Assembly: GCA_001897355.1 (NCBI GenBank)
Contig: MKST01000011.1
Location: forward strand, 209,476-273,475
Length of the DNA stretch: 64,000 bases
Reading direction: 5' to 3'
From: Solirubrobacterales bacterium 67-14
Lineage (GTDB): Bacteria > Actinomycetota > Thermoleophilia > Solirubrobacterales > 70-9
Shown: one piece after another, positions 41,421-49,868 of the stretch
Layout: each line of letters opens with the position of its first letter
Numbering within the stretch: position 1 is the stretch's first letter
Notes under the pieces: generated by a model
What the model was told of the DNA's origin: nothing
What the model saw: the letters and a program-made list of their open reading frames with translations, nothing else
Database searches by the model: none
Made by a program: the position numbers and the translations under genes

Positions 41421-43010
41421 TCAGGAGACCGCGGCGAGATCGTGTTCGGGAGCGATCGGCTCGGCCTCATGATCGGTTGCTGTCAACTCCCATATCCCTC
41501 TAGACGTGCTGGCCTTGAGCACGCCATCGTTGATCAGGTTCTCTCTGGCTTTCGAGAGGCGGGTGGCCCAACGGGGCATCCCGCTCGGCAGCCGCTCTCG
41601 ATCGACCCGACTCATTCGCGGCGCAAGCTCAGCCTTGACGGCTCTTGCGATCTCTCGCCGCGTGGCGACGCCACCCAATCGCTGAAGGGCTGCGACGATC
41701 GGGGTCTCGTAGTCATTGGTGTGAAGCTGGCAGGGAGGATCGGGCGGCCTGGCCGCCGAGGAGGTCCATTCTCCTTTGACGAGCGCGGCGAGCCGTGCTC
41801 TTTCCTCTGGGCTCCGGGCCATGCCGTGGGTGTAGACGCGCAACGTGAACGCCGGATCGGTGTGGCCGAGTTGCCGCATGACCAAGTGCGGGTCTTCCCC
41901 GCAGGCGATCAGGACCGACGCGAACGTGTGCCTGAGCTTGTGCGCCGTAAGACCACGCGGGAGCGGAACATGTCCTTGGGCTTCGAGCAACTCGTCAGCC
42001 CGTTCGAACACCGGGATAAGGACGCGGGAGCGGAGGTTGTCCTTGTCGCGCTCTCCCCCGGTCCCGCTTGGAAAGACCCGGTCCTCTGGGCCGCTGCGGT
42101 AGGCGCGTGCCTTGTACGCGGCGAGCGAGTCTCGAAGGACGGGCAGCATGGTGATCTCCCTCAGGCCGGCCTGCGTTTTCGAGCGGCCGATGAAGATCCT
42201 GCCGTTGGCGAGATCGACGTCGCGCCACTGCAAGTAGCAGAGTTCCCCGGCCCGAGGCCCGGCCAAAACGAGGGTGGCGATCACGGCATGCCGCTCTCGG
42301 CACTGAGATGCGGCGGCGCAATCCAGTTCGCGGGCGGCGTCGAGCAGCGCCTCGATCTGACCGGCGGTGTCGAGATAGACCGGAGGGTGGCGCGGCTCCT
42401 TGAGGCGTCGGCGCCTGCCGACGGCAGGGTTCTCGACGATCAGCTTGTACTCAACCGCCATCGACAAGATCCACTGGAGGTGATTGATCGTCTTGTTGAT
42501 CGACCCTGCCGAAAGCGGCCTCAAGTTGCGGCCACTTTCGCCTTTCAGGGGCCGGCCCGCCTTGATCGCGTTGCGTCTCGCCTCGGACTCCTTGACCTTG
42601 TGGACGCGGTAGGCATCGACGGCTTCGACATCGATCTCGTCAAGTCGCCAATCGCCGAAGAACGGGAGCAGGTGACTGAGCGTCCATTTCTCGTGACGGT
42701 GGGTTCCGTCAGCGACCTGACCTTCGCGAGCGGCCACCAGGCCACGAGCGAAGGGGCCAAATACCTCGGGGCGATCCGACCCGGTAGCCGATGAGATCTG
42801 TCGGTCCTCTTTTCTGGGTGGGGTCCAGATGCCGCGTCTGACGTCGGCCAGGATGTTCGCAAGCTCTTCCTCGGCCCGTACGCGGGTCCAGCCGTCGGCT
42901 TCGAATCCAAGGGTGAGATACCGGCGCTTGCCGTAGGCGAAGAACCGAATCGCGTAGCCGCGGCCGCGCTTCCAGTTTCGCTCCAGCACTTGTCCTGTGG
43001 CTCGTGCCAC
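41421..43010 (-). CDS. int: Tyrosine integrase with C-terminal winged-helix (Mrr_N-like) extension
   Basis: A 529-residue site-specific recombinase. The catalytic set is complete: Arg253 (GPRAGELCYLQW), Lys278, His357-x2-Arg360 (HKLRHTF), His383 and Tyr393 (YTHGM). A SAM-like core-binding domain spans about 85-190. After the usual end, residues 434-512 add a winged-helix module (ETPIVAALQRLGGVATRREI and later GVLKASTSRGIWELT) like the N-terminal domain of Mrr-type proteins, an unusual fusion. GTG 43010 is the likely start. It is the last gene of the conjugation operon. Confidence 0.9.
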   Translation of the reverse strand: MARATGQVLERNWKRGRGYAIRFFAYGKRRYLTLGFEADGWTRVRAEEELANILADVRRGIWTPPRKEDRQISSATGSDRPEVFGPFARGLVAAREGQVADGTHRHEKWTLSHLLPFFGDWRLDEIDVEAVDAYRVHKVKESEARRNAIKAGRPLKGESGRNLRPLSAGSINKTINHLQWILSMAVEYKLIVENPAVGRRRRLKEPRHPPVYLDTAGQIEALLDAARELDCAAASQCRERHAVIATLVLAGPRAGELCYLQWRDVDLANGRIFIGRSKTQAGLREITMLPVLRDSLAAYKARAYRSGPEDRVFPSGTGGERDKDNLRSRVLIPVFERADELLEAQGHVPLPRGLTAHKLRHTFASVLIACGEDPHLVMRQLGHTDPAFTLRVYTHGMARSPEERARLAALVKGEWTSSAARPPDPPCQLHTNDYETPIVAALQRLGGVATRREIARAVKAELAPRMSRVDRERLPSGMPRWATRLSKARENLINDGVLKASTSRGIWELTATDHEAEPIAPEHDLAAVS

Positions 43011-43137
43011 CTTGGGTCACCTTTCCGGCGGCGGGACTGCGATGGTCCGGCCGGCCGATCGGTCGTGGTTGCTTGACGACGTTAGCTCTGCTTCGCCTGG
43101 AAAGCCAGTCGCGTTCGTGATCGCCGCCGAGGTGCCG

Positions 43138-43443
43138 TTATCTACGACCATCGCAGCCGTCCCGACGACGCCCTGGGCCAAGGCGCTCCCCCACCTCGAT
43201 CGGATCGAATCTGAGGCGAGGGCGCGGGCCGCTGCCGAGCCTGCGGGCTCCGAGATGGTCGGCGTGCTCGTAGACCCAGCGCCGATCGACGCCCCAGCGT
43301 TCGGCGATCACCTTGGCGCTGACCAGCCGAGACGACCCTTCCGGCTCGGCTGGTTGAAGCAGCTCGGAGAGGCGGCGGGCGAGCATCTCGATCGACTCGG
43401 GAGAGAGCGAGACCTCGGAAGGATCGTCTGGCTGCCAGGCCAT
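43138..43443 (-). CDS. HTH DNA-binding protein, excisionase-like
   Basis: A 101-residue protein with a MerR/excisionase-like winged helix in its second half: VSAKVIAERWGVDRRWVYEHADHLGARRLGSGPRPRLRFD. The N-terminal half is a charged helix (SPESIEMLARRLSELLQ). It lies between the methyltransferase and the integrase genes, the expected place of a recombination directionality factor. ATG 43443 is used; GTG 43449 would overlap the methyltransferase stop. Confidence 0.7.
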   Translation of the reverse strand: MAWQPDDPSEVSLSPESIEMLARRLSELLQPAEPEGSSRLVSAKVIAERWGVDRRWVYEHADHLGARRLGSGPRPRLRFDPIEVGERLGPGRRRDGCDGRR

Positions 43444-43445
43444 CC

Positions 43446-44486
43446 TCACGCCTCCAGGGAACCCTGCGTCTCGGCCGGACGGGATTCGGTGACATGTTCG
43501 ATTCGGGCCGTGGCGACAGCGGCGAAGCTTGCGTCTTTCTCGATCCCCACGAAGGCGCGGGCCTCCAGGGCGGCGGCGATACCTGTGGTACCGGATCCGC
43601 AGAACGGATCGAGCAAGATCCCTTCTTCGGGGCAGGAGAGTCTGACCAGCCAGCGCATCACCTCGACCGGCTTCACGGTCGGGTGATGGTTTCGGACTGG
43701 CCTGGGCTCACCGCCGGGCCGGCGGCCCGCCCGGGGAAACAGGTTGAGTTTGTGGGCTGGCAGCGATTCGCAGCCGGCGTCACGTTCTCGGCGGGATGCC
43801 TTCGAGCAGTAGAACACCCGGTCGAGTGGAAGACGAGTTCCGGCTCGTCGCTCGTATCCGCCCGCCTCCACCCTCGACACCGGGCAGTTGCCGTCACATC
43901 GTCCGGTGCTGCAGTCGGGGCTGTGGGAGAAGAGGACGTTGGCTGGGTGGCGGCCGTGAGTTCGGCAAGACCCGACGTCCAGGGTGCCGACCCCACCGTG
44001 GCTGGCAGCTTCCTCAGCGGTGGTGTCGAGGGGACGCCGTGCGAGCAGGATCGGCTCGTAGGCAGGCTTCAGTGCGGTGGCCCGGTCGCCGGGGAGTCGT
44101 CTCGACTTCGGCATGCCGCTGGAGTACAGCCACATCAGCACGTCACGGATCTGGAAGCCCGCGTCCTCGACCCCGGCGACTAGACGGTGAAACGTCCTGG
44201 AGGAGCCGAACACAAGGAGGTGCGCACCGGGCTTCACCACTCGATGGCAGGAGGTGGCCCATCGCTGACACCAGCGTTCGAATCCCTCACCGAGGCTGAG
44301 GTCGCCGCGTGTCGCGTGCATGGCCTGGTTTCGGATTGCCTGGGCATCCCAGGTTTCGTCGCCTTGGCGGAAGCGAGCGATCGCGTAGGGCGGATCGGTG
44401 ACCACCGCGTCGATACTTTCCGGGTTCATGCGGTTCATCTCTTCGATGCAGTCGCCGCGGATGACTTTGCTCGTGGTTGGGTTCAT
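43446..44486 (-). CDS. Site-specific DNA methyltransferase (N4/N6 type)
   Basis: A 346-residue amino-methyltransferase. DPPY (motif IV) comes first (residues 31-34) and the SAM-binding DPFCGSGTTG (motif I) near residue 300, so the order is of the beta class. The middle (about 150-270) carries the target-recognition part, with several cysteines (SPDCSTGRCDGNC). No restriction enzyme gene is adjacent, so it probably protects the element on entry. It overlaps the replication-relaxation gene by 4 nt. Confidence 0.88.
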   Translation of the reverse strand: MNPTTSKVIRGDCIEEMNRMNPESIDAVVTDPPYAIARFRQGDETWDAQAIRNQAMHATRGDLSLGEGFERWCQRWATSCHRVVKPGAHLLVFGSSRTFHRLVAGVEDAGFQIRDVLMWLYSSGMPKSRRLPGDRATALKPAYEPILLARRPLDTTAEEAASHGGVGTLDVGSCRTHGRHPANVLFSHSPDCSTGRCDGNCPVSRVEAGGYERRAGTRLPLDRVFYCSKASRRERDAGCESLPAHKLNLFPRAGRRPGGEPRPVRNHHPTVKPVEVMRWLVRLSCPEEGILLDPFCGSGTTGIAAALEARAFVGIEKDASFAAVATARIEHVTESRPAETQGSLEA

Positions 44487-45367
44487 CGGTCAGCCTCCTT
44501 GGCGGGTTGGCGTCCGAGCCAGTCGACCGGCTCGCGGTGTCTTGGTCCGTTGAAGATCGGGGCGAAAGGTCCCTGCCGGCGTAGGTCGTGGCCGAGGCAA
44601 AAGAGAACCTCGACGCTGGGGCTCCGGGTCAGGTCGGGGTCGCTGGCAAGGAGAGCGATAGCGGTTGAGCGTCGACGTTCGAGTCCTTCTCGTGGCCCCC
44701 CGGAGAGCACGCATATGACCGGCGGAAACGCTGGGTACATCGAGCGCCAAAGTGGGTCGCCTTGGTCGTTGGCTGCCCTGAAGAGGTGGGCGTACGCGGC
44801 AAGCTCGGCGGTGAGGCGATCGGCCGACAGGGTCGCTCGGTCGACCTCGATGAAGCGTTGCTCGACGAAGACCCCGTTGCCTTCGAGGCGGAGATAGGTC
44901 ATGACCGCGTCGGCGCGAAGGACATGCCTGCGTCGACCGCGGCCGGTATCGAGGGGATGAACTACTTCGTGTCGCCAGGCGAGTGGCCCGAACTCGTCTC
45001 CTTTCTCACGGGCAGCTTCAGCGAACCGGATCATCGAGTCGTTGACGGCCAGGGTGTGCTCCTGAAGCTGGCCTGTGACTTGTTCGGGATCGAGCGTCGC
45101 CGGTACCTCCGAGGCAAGCCCGGAGTCCTTCGCGGCTCTTGCCCCTGACTGGCTCAAAAACCAGAGACGGCGGGGAAGGTCACCTGGCGACTGGACCCGT
45201 TCGATCAGACCGGCGGCCCACAGGTGAGCCAGAAGCTGTTGTGCCCTGCGGGAGGATCGTCCCGGCAGGTGCAGGCGCCGCACTTGTTCGGTGGTCAGCA
45301 CCCGGTGCTGACCCAGCGACACCAGGATCTCGGCGCTGATTCTCGGCAGACCGGGCCGAGGACTCAT
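44483..45367 (-). CDS. Replication-relaxation family protein
   Basis: A 294-residue protein of the family common in actinobacterial conjugative elements. The N-terminal winged helix (ISAEILVSLGQHRVLTTEQV, then RRAQQLLAHLWAAGLIERV) and the C-terminal nuclease-like part (HVLRADAVMTYLRLEG, then FVEQRFIEVDRATLSADRL) match. Such proteins are believed to act as relaxase-like or replication proteins, which would supply the DNA-processing step otherwise missing here; that role is inferred. It overlaps both neighbours. Confidence 0.75.
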   Translation of the reverse strand: MSPRPGLPRISAEILVSLGQHRVLTTEQVRRLHLPGRSSRRAQQLLAHLWAAGLIERVQSPGDLPRRLWFLSQSGARAAKDSGLASEVPATLDPEQVTGQLQEHTLAVNDSMIRFAEAAREKGDEFGPLAWRHEVVHPLDTGRGRRRHVLRADAVMTYLRLEGNGVFVEQRFIEVDRATLSADRLTAELAAYAHLFRAANDQGDPLWRSMYPAFPPVICVLSGGPREGLERRRSTAIALLASDPDLTRSPSVEVLFCLGHDLRRQGPFAPIFNGPRHREPVDWLGRQPAKEADR

Positions 45368-47970
45368 CTGCGGTCTCCCTCGACGCGAAGGGGCACGTAG
45401 GCGGCAGAGTCGGTCGCGACCTCGGGCTCGGAGGAGTCGATGGCCTGCGGTGATTTCCTGAGAGCACGCAGCGCGTCGAGGATGCGGTCATCCAGGGTCT
45501 CCAGATGAGAGAGCGCCTCGGTCGGAGTCCTGGTCTCGACGGCTCCCTCGATTGGCTGCGGGGAGCCTGGACCGAAGAGATCCTGGACCGTGACGCCGCC
45601 GAGCGCGAACGGCTCACTCGTGTTGCCGCTATCTGTGACCTGGGCGATGAACCTGTACCGCGGCAGTCGGGTCAGGGCGGCGGGGTCAGGTCGACCGCCC
45701 CACTCTCTCGTGATCAGCGTGGACGCCTTGGAGTTGAGGGCAGTCGCGATTAGATGAGAGCGGTTCGTGGTGAGCGCTTGCAGGGTCGCTGGGGTGAGTC
45801 GTTCCGGGTTCTGGTTGAGGAGCACGGCTCGGATGCCGTACTTCGCGCTTTGTTCGAGCAGCGCGGCGAGGTTGCCCGAGGCAGCACCGTCGTAGGTTTG
45901 GACCTCGTCCAGGAACACCCAAAACGGCCGGCGGTCGGCCGGTGGGATGTTCGCCCTGGTCTTGGCTGCGTGGAGGAGATCGAAGACGATGAGGTTGGCG
46001 AGCAGCCTGTCCCGGGTACCGCCGGATCCGGGACAGGCAAGGACGATCTGACCCTGGTCCATTGCTTCTCTGATCCTGTAGCTGCTCCGGCTGGCCCCGA
46101 GCAAGGTGGTGACGGCTGCCGAGGCGCGGAGCCGGTCGACCATGTTGGTCAGCGGAGTGATCGCCTCCTCGGCCAGCCGAGGGAACCGATCCATCCAGAA
46201 GCGCTGGGCTGCCCTGGGCATAAACGGCAAAGCGGCCTTCCGCCAAGCGGAGTCCGACAGCAGCGTCGGGAGTTGGAAGATCGTGGGACAAAGCTCGGCG
46301 GACAGCACCCTGGAGATCGCGGTGAGAGCCATTGCCGACTGCGCGGTCAGGTTGATCGCCCGGGTCGAACGCTCCCCCCATTGAAGAGCCGAGGCGAACG
46401 CGTCAACCACCGCCTCGATCCGTCCTTCGGCCTCCCCGGGATCAGGTCCGCCAAGTTCGAAGATGTTCCAGCCGGGCTGCTGCTCACTCGCTCCGGGACC
46501 GAGGTCGATCTCGACGATCCGGTCACGTACGTTCGGGTCGGTGAGGTAGGGCTTCATTCGTTCGATCGCGTCTTCGTGCGGATCGAGGAACAGTCCGCCC
46601 TGACCGGACCGCACGAGGTGGAGGAACTGGCAGATGGCAAGCTCGGTCTTGCCGAACCGGCTCCTTCCCGTCACATACGTAAAGAACGTGTCGGCGGTCC
46701 GTACTCCGACGGTTCGCTCCCCTGCTTCTCCCGAGATCTGTCCGATCGGGATCAGGTCCGGTTCGTCTCCGAGTGCGGGCAGGTCAGGAGGTGGCGAGAG
46801 CATCGCGCCGGAGCGAAGTACGTTCTCGTCAGACAGGTAGATCGTTGGTGGCTTCAGGAAGCCGGCGATCTCCCGGGCAGTGATTATGTTGCGCCGGGCG
46901 GGTCTGAAGAGCCCGGTGTTGAAGCGCCGGTCGAAGCGCCTGCGACGACCAGGGAGGTCGGAGCCGAGAAACGCGAGCCCCGGGATCGGGAGGCCAGAGG
47001 CTTTCAGCCAGTTTCTGTCGCCGAGCGATTCAAACGCGGCGAGCAGGTTGGTCATCGTGGCACTCGCCCGAACCCGGTTGGTGGCCCGGGTTCGAATCAG
47101 GATCTGGGCTTCGAAGATCGTGCCGCCATCTCGGAGCTTGGCATCGAGGCCGCGGCCGAGCCCTCGCCGCTCGGCCAGCGTCGCTGGGTCGCTTCGCCTC
47201 GATTTCGAGTTCAGCCCGAGACGCGCGGCGAACCCGCTCTGATCGACACCGAGGCGACGTGCCTGCTTGGCGAGGTGTCGTGTCAGCCTGGTGCGGCGGT
47301 GTCCGGCCGCTGGCAGCAGATCGACGTGGACGCTCGCGTGCTCGCCTGGTTTGAGTCCGGCCATCGCGGCAACAAATGGTTGAAGGGGATCGGGATCCAG
47401 CTCCAGGCGCGCCAGCGGCTCGACACTCGGGCGGGCCAGCACCAACTCGGTGCGCATCGTCACCCGCGCCTCGGCTGGTCGCGGAGGCCGCACTTCGTCG
47501 GCGCGACGGACCTCGATTCCTTGGTAGGCACGAAGGGTGGATCGGATCAGGTCCATCTGACGCTCGGAGGACTCGATCAGGTAGACGAGCCGCCCTTCGG
47601 GATCGGCGTCGAGGGTGACCCCGATCGCTGATGCTCTCCGATTCATCCAGCCACGCACGCCTCGGTCCGATCGGGCGAGTTGAGCAGCGACCCGGAGAAC
47701 GGTCTCGATGCTGGCCTCGAACTCGTCGGCAGGCACCACCGCCACGGCCCGGCGGGAGCCGAGAGCGCGGCGGGTAGAGAGGAAGCGTTGTGTAGCCAGC
47801 GCCGAGGCGAGACCAGCCAGTCCGATGGCGGCCGGAGCGGATGATCTGATGATGGATAGAGCCTGGTCGGGCTCGATGTTCGAGAGCGCGCGCCACGCGG
47901 CAAGGCAGAGAGCGCCAGCGAGGATGGAGAGCATCAGGGTCGGGTCGGACCGGCGACGATCAGATTTCAT
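45364..47970 (-). CDS. Conjugation coupling ATPase (TraG/VirD4/HerA-like)
   Basis: An 868-residue protein with two N-terminal helices (about 12-30 and 40-60), a middle domain, and a motor domain with a Walker A variant GRSRFGKT and Walker B FWVFLDEVQTY. Late LLNQNPERLTP and TREWGGRPDP segments fit TraG/TcpA-type ATPases that feed DNA to the secretion channel. ATG 47970 is chosen: GAGG is 7 nt upstream, and the frame upstream overlaps another small frame. Confidence 0.85.
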   Translation of the reverse strand: MKSDRRRSDPTLMLSILAGALCLAAWRALSNIEPDQALSIIRSSAPAAIGLAGLASALATQRFLSTRRALGSRRAVAVVPADEFEASIETVLRVAAQLARSDRGVRGWMNRRASAIGVTLDADPEGRLVYLIESSERQMDLIRSTLRAYQGIEVRRADEVRPPRPAEARVTMRTELVLARPSVEPLARLELDPDPLQPFVAAMAGLKPGEHASVHVDLLPAAGHRRTRLTRHLAKQARRLGVDQSGFAARLGLNSKSRRSDPATLAERRGLGRGLDAKLRDGGTIFEAQILIRTRATNRVRASATMTNLLAAFESLGDRNWLKASGLPIPGLAFLGSDLPGRRRRFDRRFNTGLFRPARRNIITAREIAGFLKPPTIYLSDENVLRSGAMLSPPPDLPALGDEPDLIPIGQISGEAGERTVGVRTADTFFTYVTGRSRFGKTELAICQFLHLVRSGQGGLFLDPHEDAIERMKPYLTDPNVRDRIVEIDLGPGASEQQPGWNIFELGGPDPGEAEGRIEAVVDAFASALQWGERSTRAINLTAQSAMALTAISRVLSAELCPTIFQLPTLLSDSAWRKAALPFMPRAAQRFWMDRFPRLAEEAITPLTNMVDRLRASAAVTTLLGASRSSYRIREAMDQGQIVLACPGSGGTRDRLLANLIVFDLLHAAKTRANIPPADRRPFWVFLDEVQTYDGAASGNLAALLEQSAKYGIRAVLLNQNPERLTPATLQALTTNRSHLIATALNSKASTLITREWGGRPDPAALTRLPRYRFIAQVTDSGNTSEPFALGGVTVQDLFGPGSPQPIEGAVETRTPTEALSHLETLDDRILDALRALRKSPQAIDSSEPEVATDSAAYVPLRVEGDRR

Positions 47971-48145
47971 GATCCGACCTCGCGGGGACGGAGAGATGTC
48001 GGCAAACCGGAGATTCGAGATTCCCCAGCCGGCCGCCATCTCCCGAGGTCTGACCTTGCCACCCAGCGAAGGGACGGGCGCAGGGACACCCGAAGCCGCG
48101 AACGAACCCCAATCCGGCCTGACAGATGGATCCGACCGGGTTCAT
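47960..48145 (-). CDS. Possible 61-residue protein in the transfer operon
   Basis: A short frame beginning MNPVGSICQAGLGFVRGF that fills the gap between the hydrolase and coupling-ATPase genes. Its ATG overlaps the upstream stop (ATGA) and its end overlaps the ATPase start by 11 nt, the same packing as every other junction in the operon. It has three cysteines early on. No family recognised; packing is the only support. Confidence 0.35.
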   Translation of the reverse strand: MNPVGSICQAGLGFVRGFGCPCARPFAGWQGQTSGDGGRLGNLESPVCRHLSVPARSDHEI

Positions 48146-49359
48146 CGGTTGCCCTTTCCGGCGAGAACTTCGATCCAGGTGGCCGGTCGATACGAGTAGA
48201 GCGAGGTGTTCTCCGGCATGCCTGGCGAAGCGGAGGTCTGCCACGAGATGTGGATGTGCGGGCCGCCCGTGCACGGCACGCAGTGCGCCGGATCGCCATG
48301 GGATGCGTACCCGTTGTAGCCAATGAATCTGAAGGGCGGATCGGCGCAGTCGGGCCTGACTCCGGAGGCCGCGCATGCGGGGTCCCATCCGACCGCGCGG
48401 GCAAGGCGAATGGTGTTGGCCCAGTTGCCGTCTTTCGGGGCCGCGTCGATCGCGGCGCCCAAGGGGTGCTCCCCGTCCGGGGTGTGGCCGAGCCCGAAGC
48501 AGTCAGTTACGACTTGACCGAAACGGCGGGCTAGATATATGACGTCGGCGACGATCCGCGAGTCGCAGGACTCCGGCGTGCCAGGAGTGATGTCAGGCGG
48601 GAGCGCTTTGAGTTCCGCCGGGCCCTTAACGCGTTTGGCACCGCCGAGTCCGCCCGAAACCGCTGGCGCACCACACCCACCGGGCACCGCCCCTGTTGCC
48701 GGGACGGCACCGGCGGGATCTGAGGGCTTGGGGCTTCCGGCTCCGCGGAATCCGTACTGGACGGCACGAGCCATGACCTCGTCGGCGTAGGAGACGCCCG
48801 CATACGCGCAGGCTCCGTAGTAGTTGCAGGCTGCCTGCCGGTAGGCGGCGTAGGAGCCGCCCGTTCGTGGTGCCCCCATGACCGGACGAAGGATCCTCGC
48901 CCCGGTGTAGATCGAGTCGGCGGGGCTGGTGATGGAGGCGGTACCGTCGCCGTCGGCGTCTACCCCGTAGCGCTCCCAGAGCGTTGGCACCGACGGATCG
49001 GGGCTGCACGCGCTCCCCCTGACGACGGCGATCTGCATCGCGCCACCGCACCCGGACGGGTTGATCTCGCGGCAGGCTCCGTTGCCGCACTCCTGGTAGC
49101 CGATCGACGCCAAGAACGCCCATTCGATGTCGAAGCGCTTTGCGGCGGCCCGGTAGAGCTTGAGCTTCCACGGCGCTATCTCCTGCTTGGCGGTCCGGGT
49201 CGGTGCGGCCTGCGCCGACCCACCGCCACCGACGCAGCCGACATCGGCTCCAAGCACGGCCATGAATACGCCTGTGATCGCGACTACCGTAATCGCGAGA
49301 GCGGCCAGGGCGCCGAGCAGCCAAGCTGGACGCGAGCGATGGGTCGACTCGCGGCCCAT
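48142..49359 (-). CDS. Conjugation wall hydrolase: lytic transglycosylase plus M15-like peptidase
   Basis: A 405-residue exported or membrane-anchored protein (helix about 15-40). Residues 60-200 resemble a transglycosylase (FDIEWAFLASIGYQECGNG with the catalytic Glu, then GCGGAMQI). Residues 260-390 carry the zinc-site pattern of LAS/M15 peptidases: EHPLGAAIDAA (His-x6-Asp) and GGPHIHISW (HxH). It would open the wall for the transfer channel by cutting both glycan and peptide. The ATG shares one base with the previous stop (TAATG). Confidence 0.78.
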   Translation of the reverse strand: MGRESTHRSRPAWLLGALAALAITVVAITGVFMAVLGADVGCVGGGGSAQAAPTRTAKQEIAPWKLKLYRAAAKRFDIEWAFLASIGYQECGNGACREINPSGCGGAMQIAVVRGSACSPDPSVPTLWERYGVDADGDGTASITSPADSIYTGARILRPVMGAPRTGGSYAAYRQAACNYYGACAYAGVSYADEVMARAVQYGFRGAGSPKPSDPAGAVPATGAVPGGCGAPAVSGGLGGAKRVKGPAELKALPPDITPGTPESCDSRIVADVIYLARRFGQVVTDCFGLGHTPDGEHPLGAAIDAAPKDGNWANTIRLARAVGWDPACAASGVRPDCADPPFRFIGYNGYASHGDPAHCVPCTGGPHIHISWQTSASPGMPENTSLYSYRPATWIEVLAGKGNR

Positions 49360-49868
49360 TACTCGGCCCCCACCTTCTCGACCAGCCACCGCCCATCTTC
49401 GAGGACCATCTGGAGAATCACCGGGAAGGTGATCCGATCTACCTCGACGGCGACGGTCACACTGGCCCGCCCCGCCGAGGCCAAGTGGGCTCGGGCGTCG
49501 GTGACTCGTTGATCCCTGTGCCTCGCGGCGGGCGGCACTCGCGCCGGACGGTTCAGCTGGCCTTTGAGTTCTGGTGTCGCGAAAGTGACCTGGTGCGGTT
49601 CGCCCTGCCCGGCGATGAGGGCGAGGTAGCCGACCATGAACTCACGAGCACCTCGCTCAATAGTTCGCTCGAGTTGCTCGCCTCGGTTGGGCAAGGCCGG
49701 GTCCGCATCGACGACCATGGCTTCCGAGGACAACTCGCCGGGGTCGCGGCTCGGGATCGAGATCAAGACGGTGGCGGCGACGATCAGCGTCACCGCTACC
49801 GCTGCGAATGCGACGAGGCTCCGCTCGGCGGGGATCGGGCGCGTCCAGATCTCACCGAGGCGTCTCAC
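49359..49868 (-). CDS. Membrane-anchored transfer protein, small
   Basis: A 169-residue protein with one helix (about 18-38) and an extracytoplasmic domain that ends RITFPVILQMVLEDGRWLVEKV, a pattern of NTF2-like or VirB8/TcpC-like folds. Position between the VirB6-like and hydrolase genes suggests part of the mating channel. It overlaps both neighbours. No close family is named. Confidence 0.6.
   Translation of the reverse strand: MRRLGEIWTRPIPAERSLVAFAAVAVTLIVAATVLISIPSRDPGELSSEAMVVDADPALPNRGEQLERTIERGAREFMVGYLALIAGQGEPHQVTFATPELKGQLNRPARVPPAARHRDQRVTDARAHLASAGRASVTVAVEVDRITFPVILQMVLEDGRWLVEKVGAE

Noticed and set aside
40640..41470. Minus-strand frame of 276 codons as one gene
   Set aside because: Most of it is Ser/Arg-rich without a fold and it overlaps the better-supported 64-residue gene and the LexA-like box; only its middle looks like protein.
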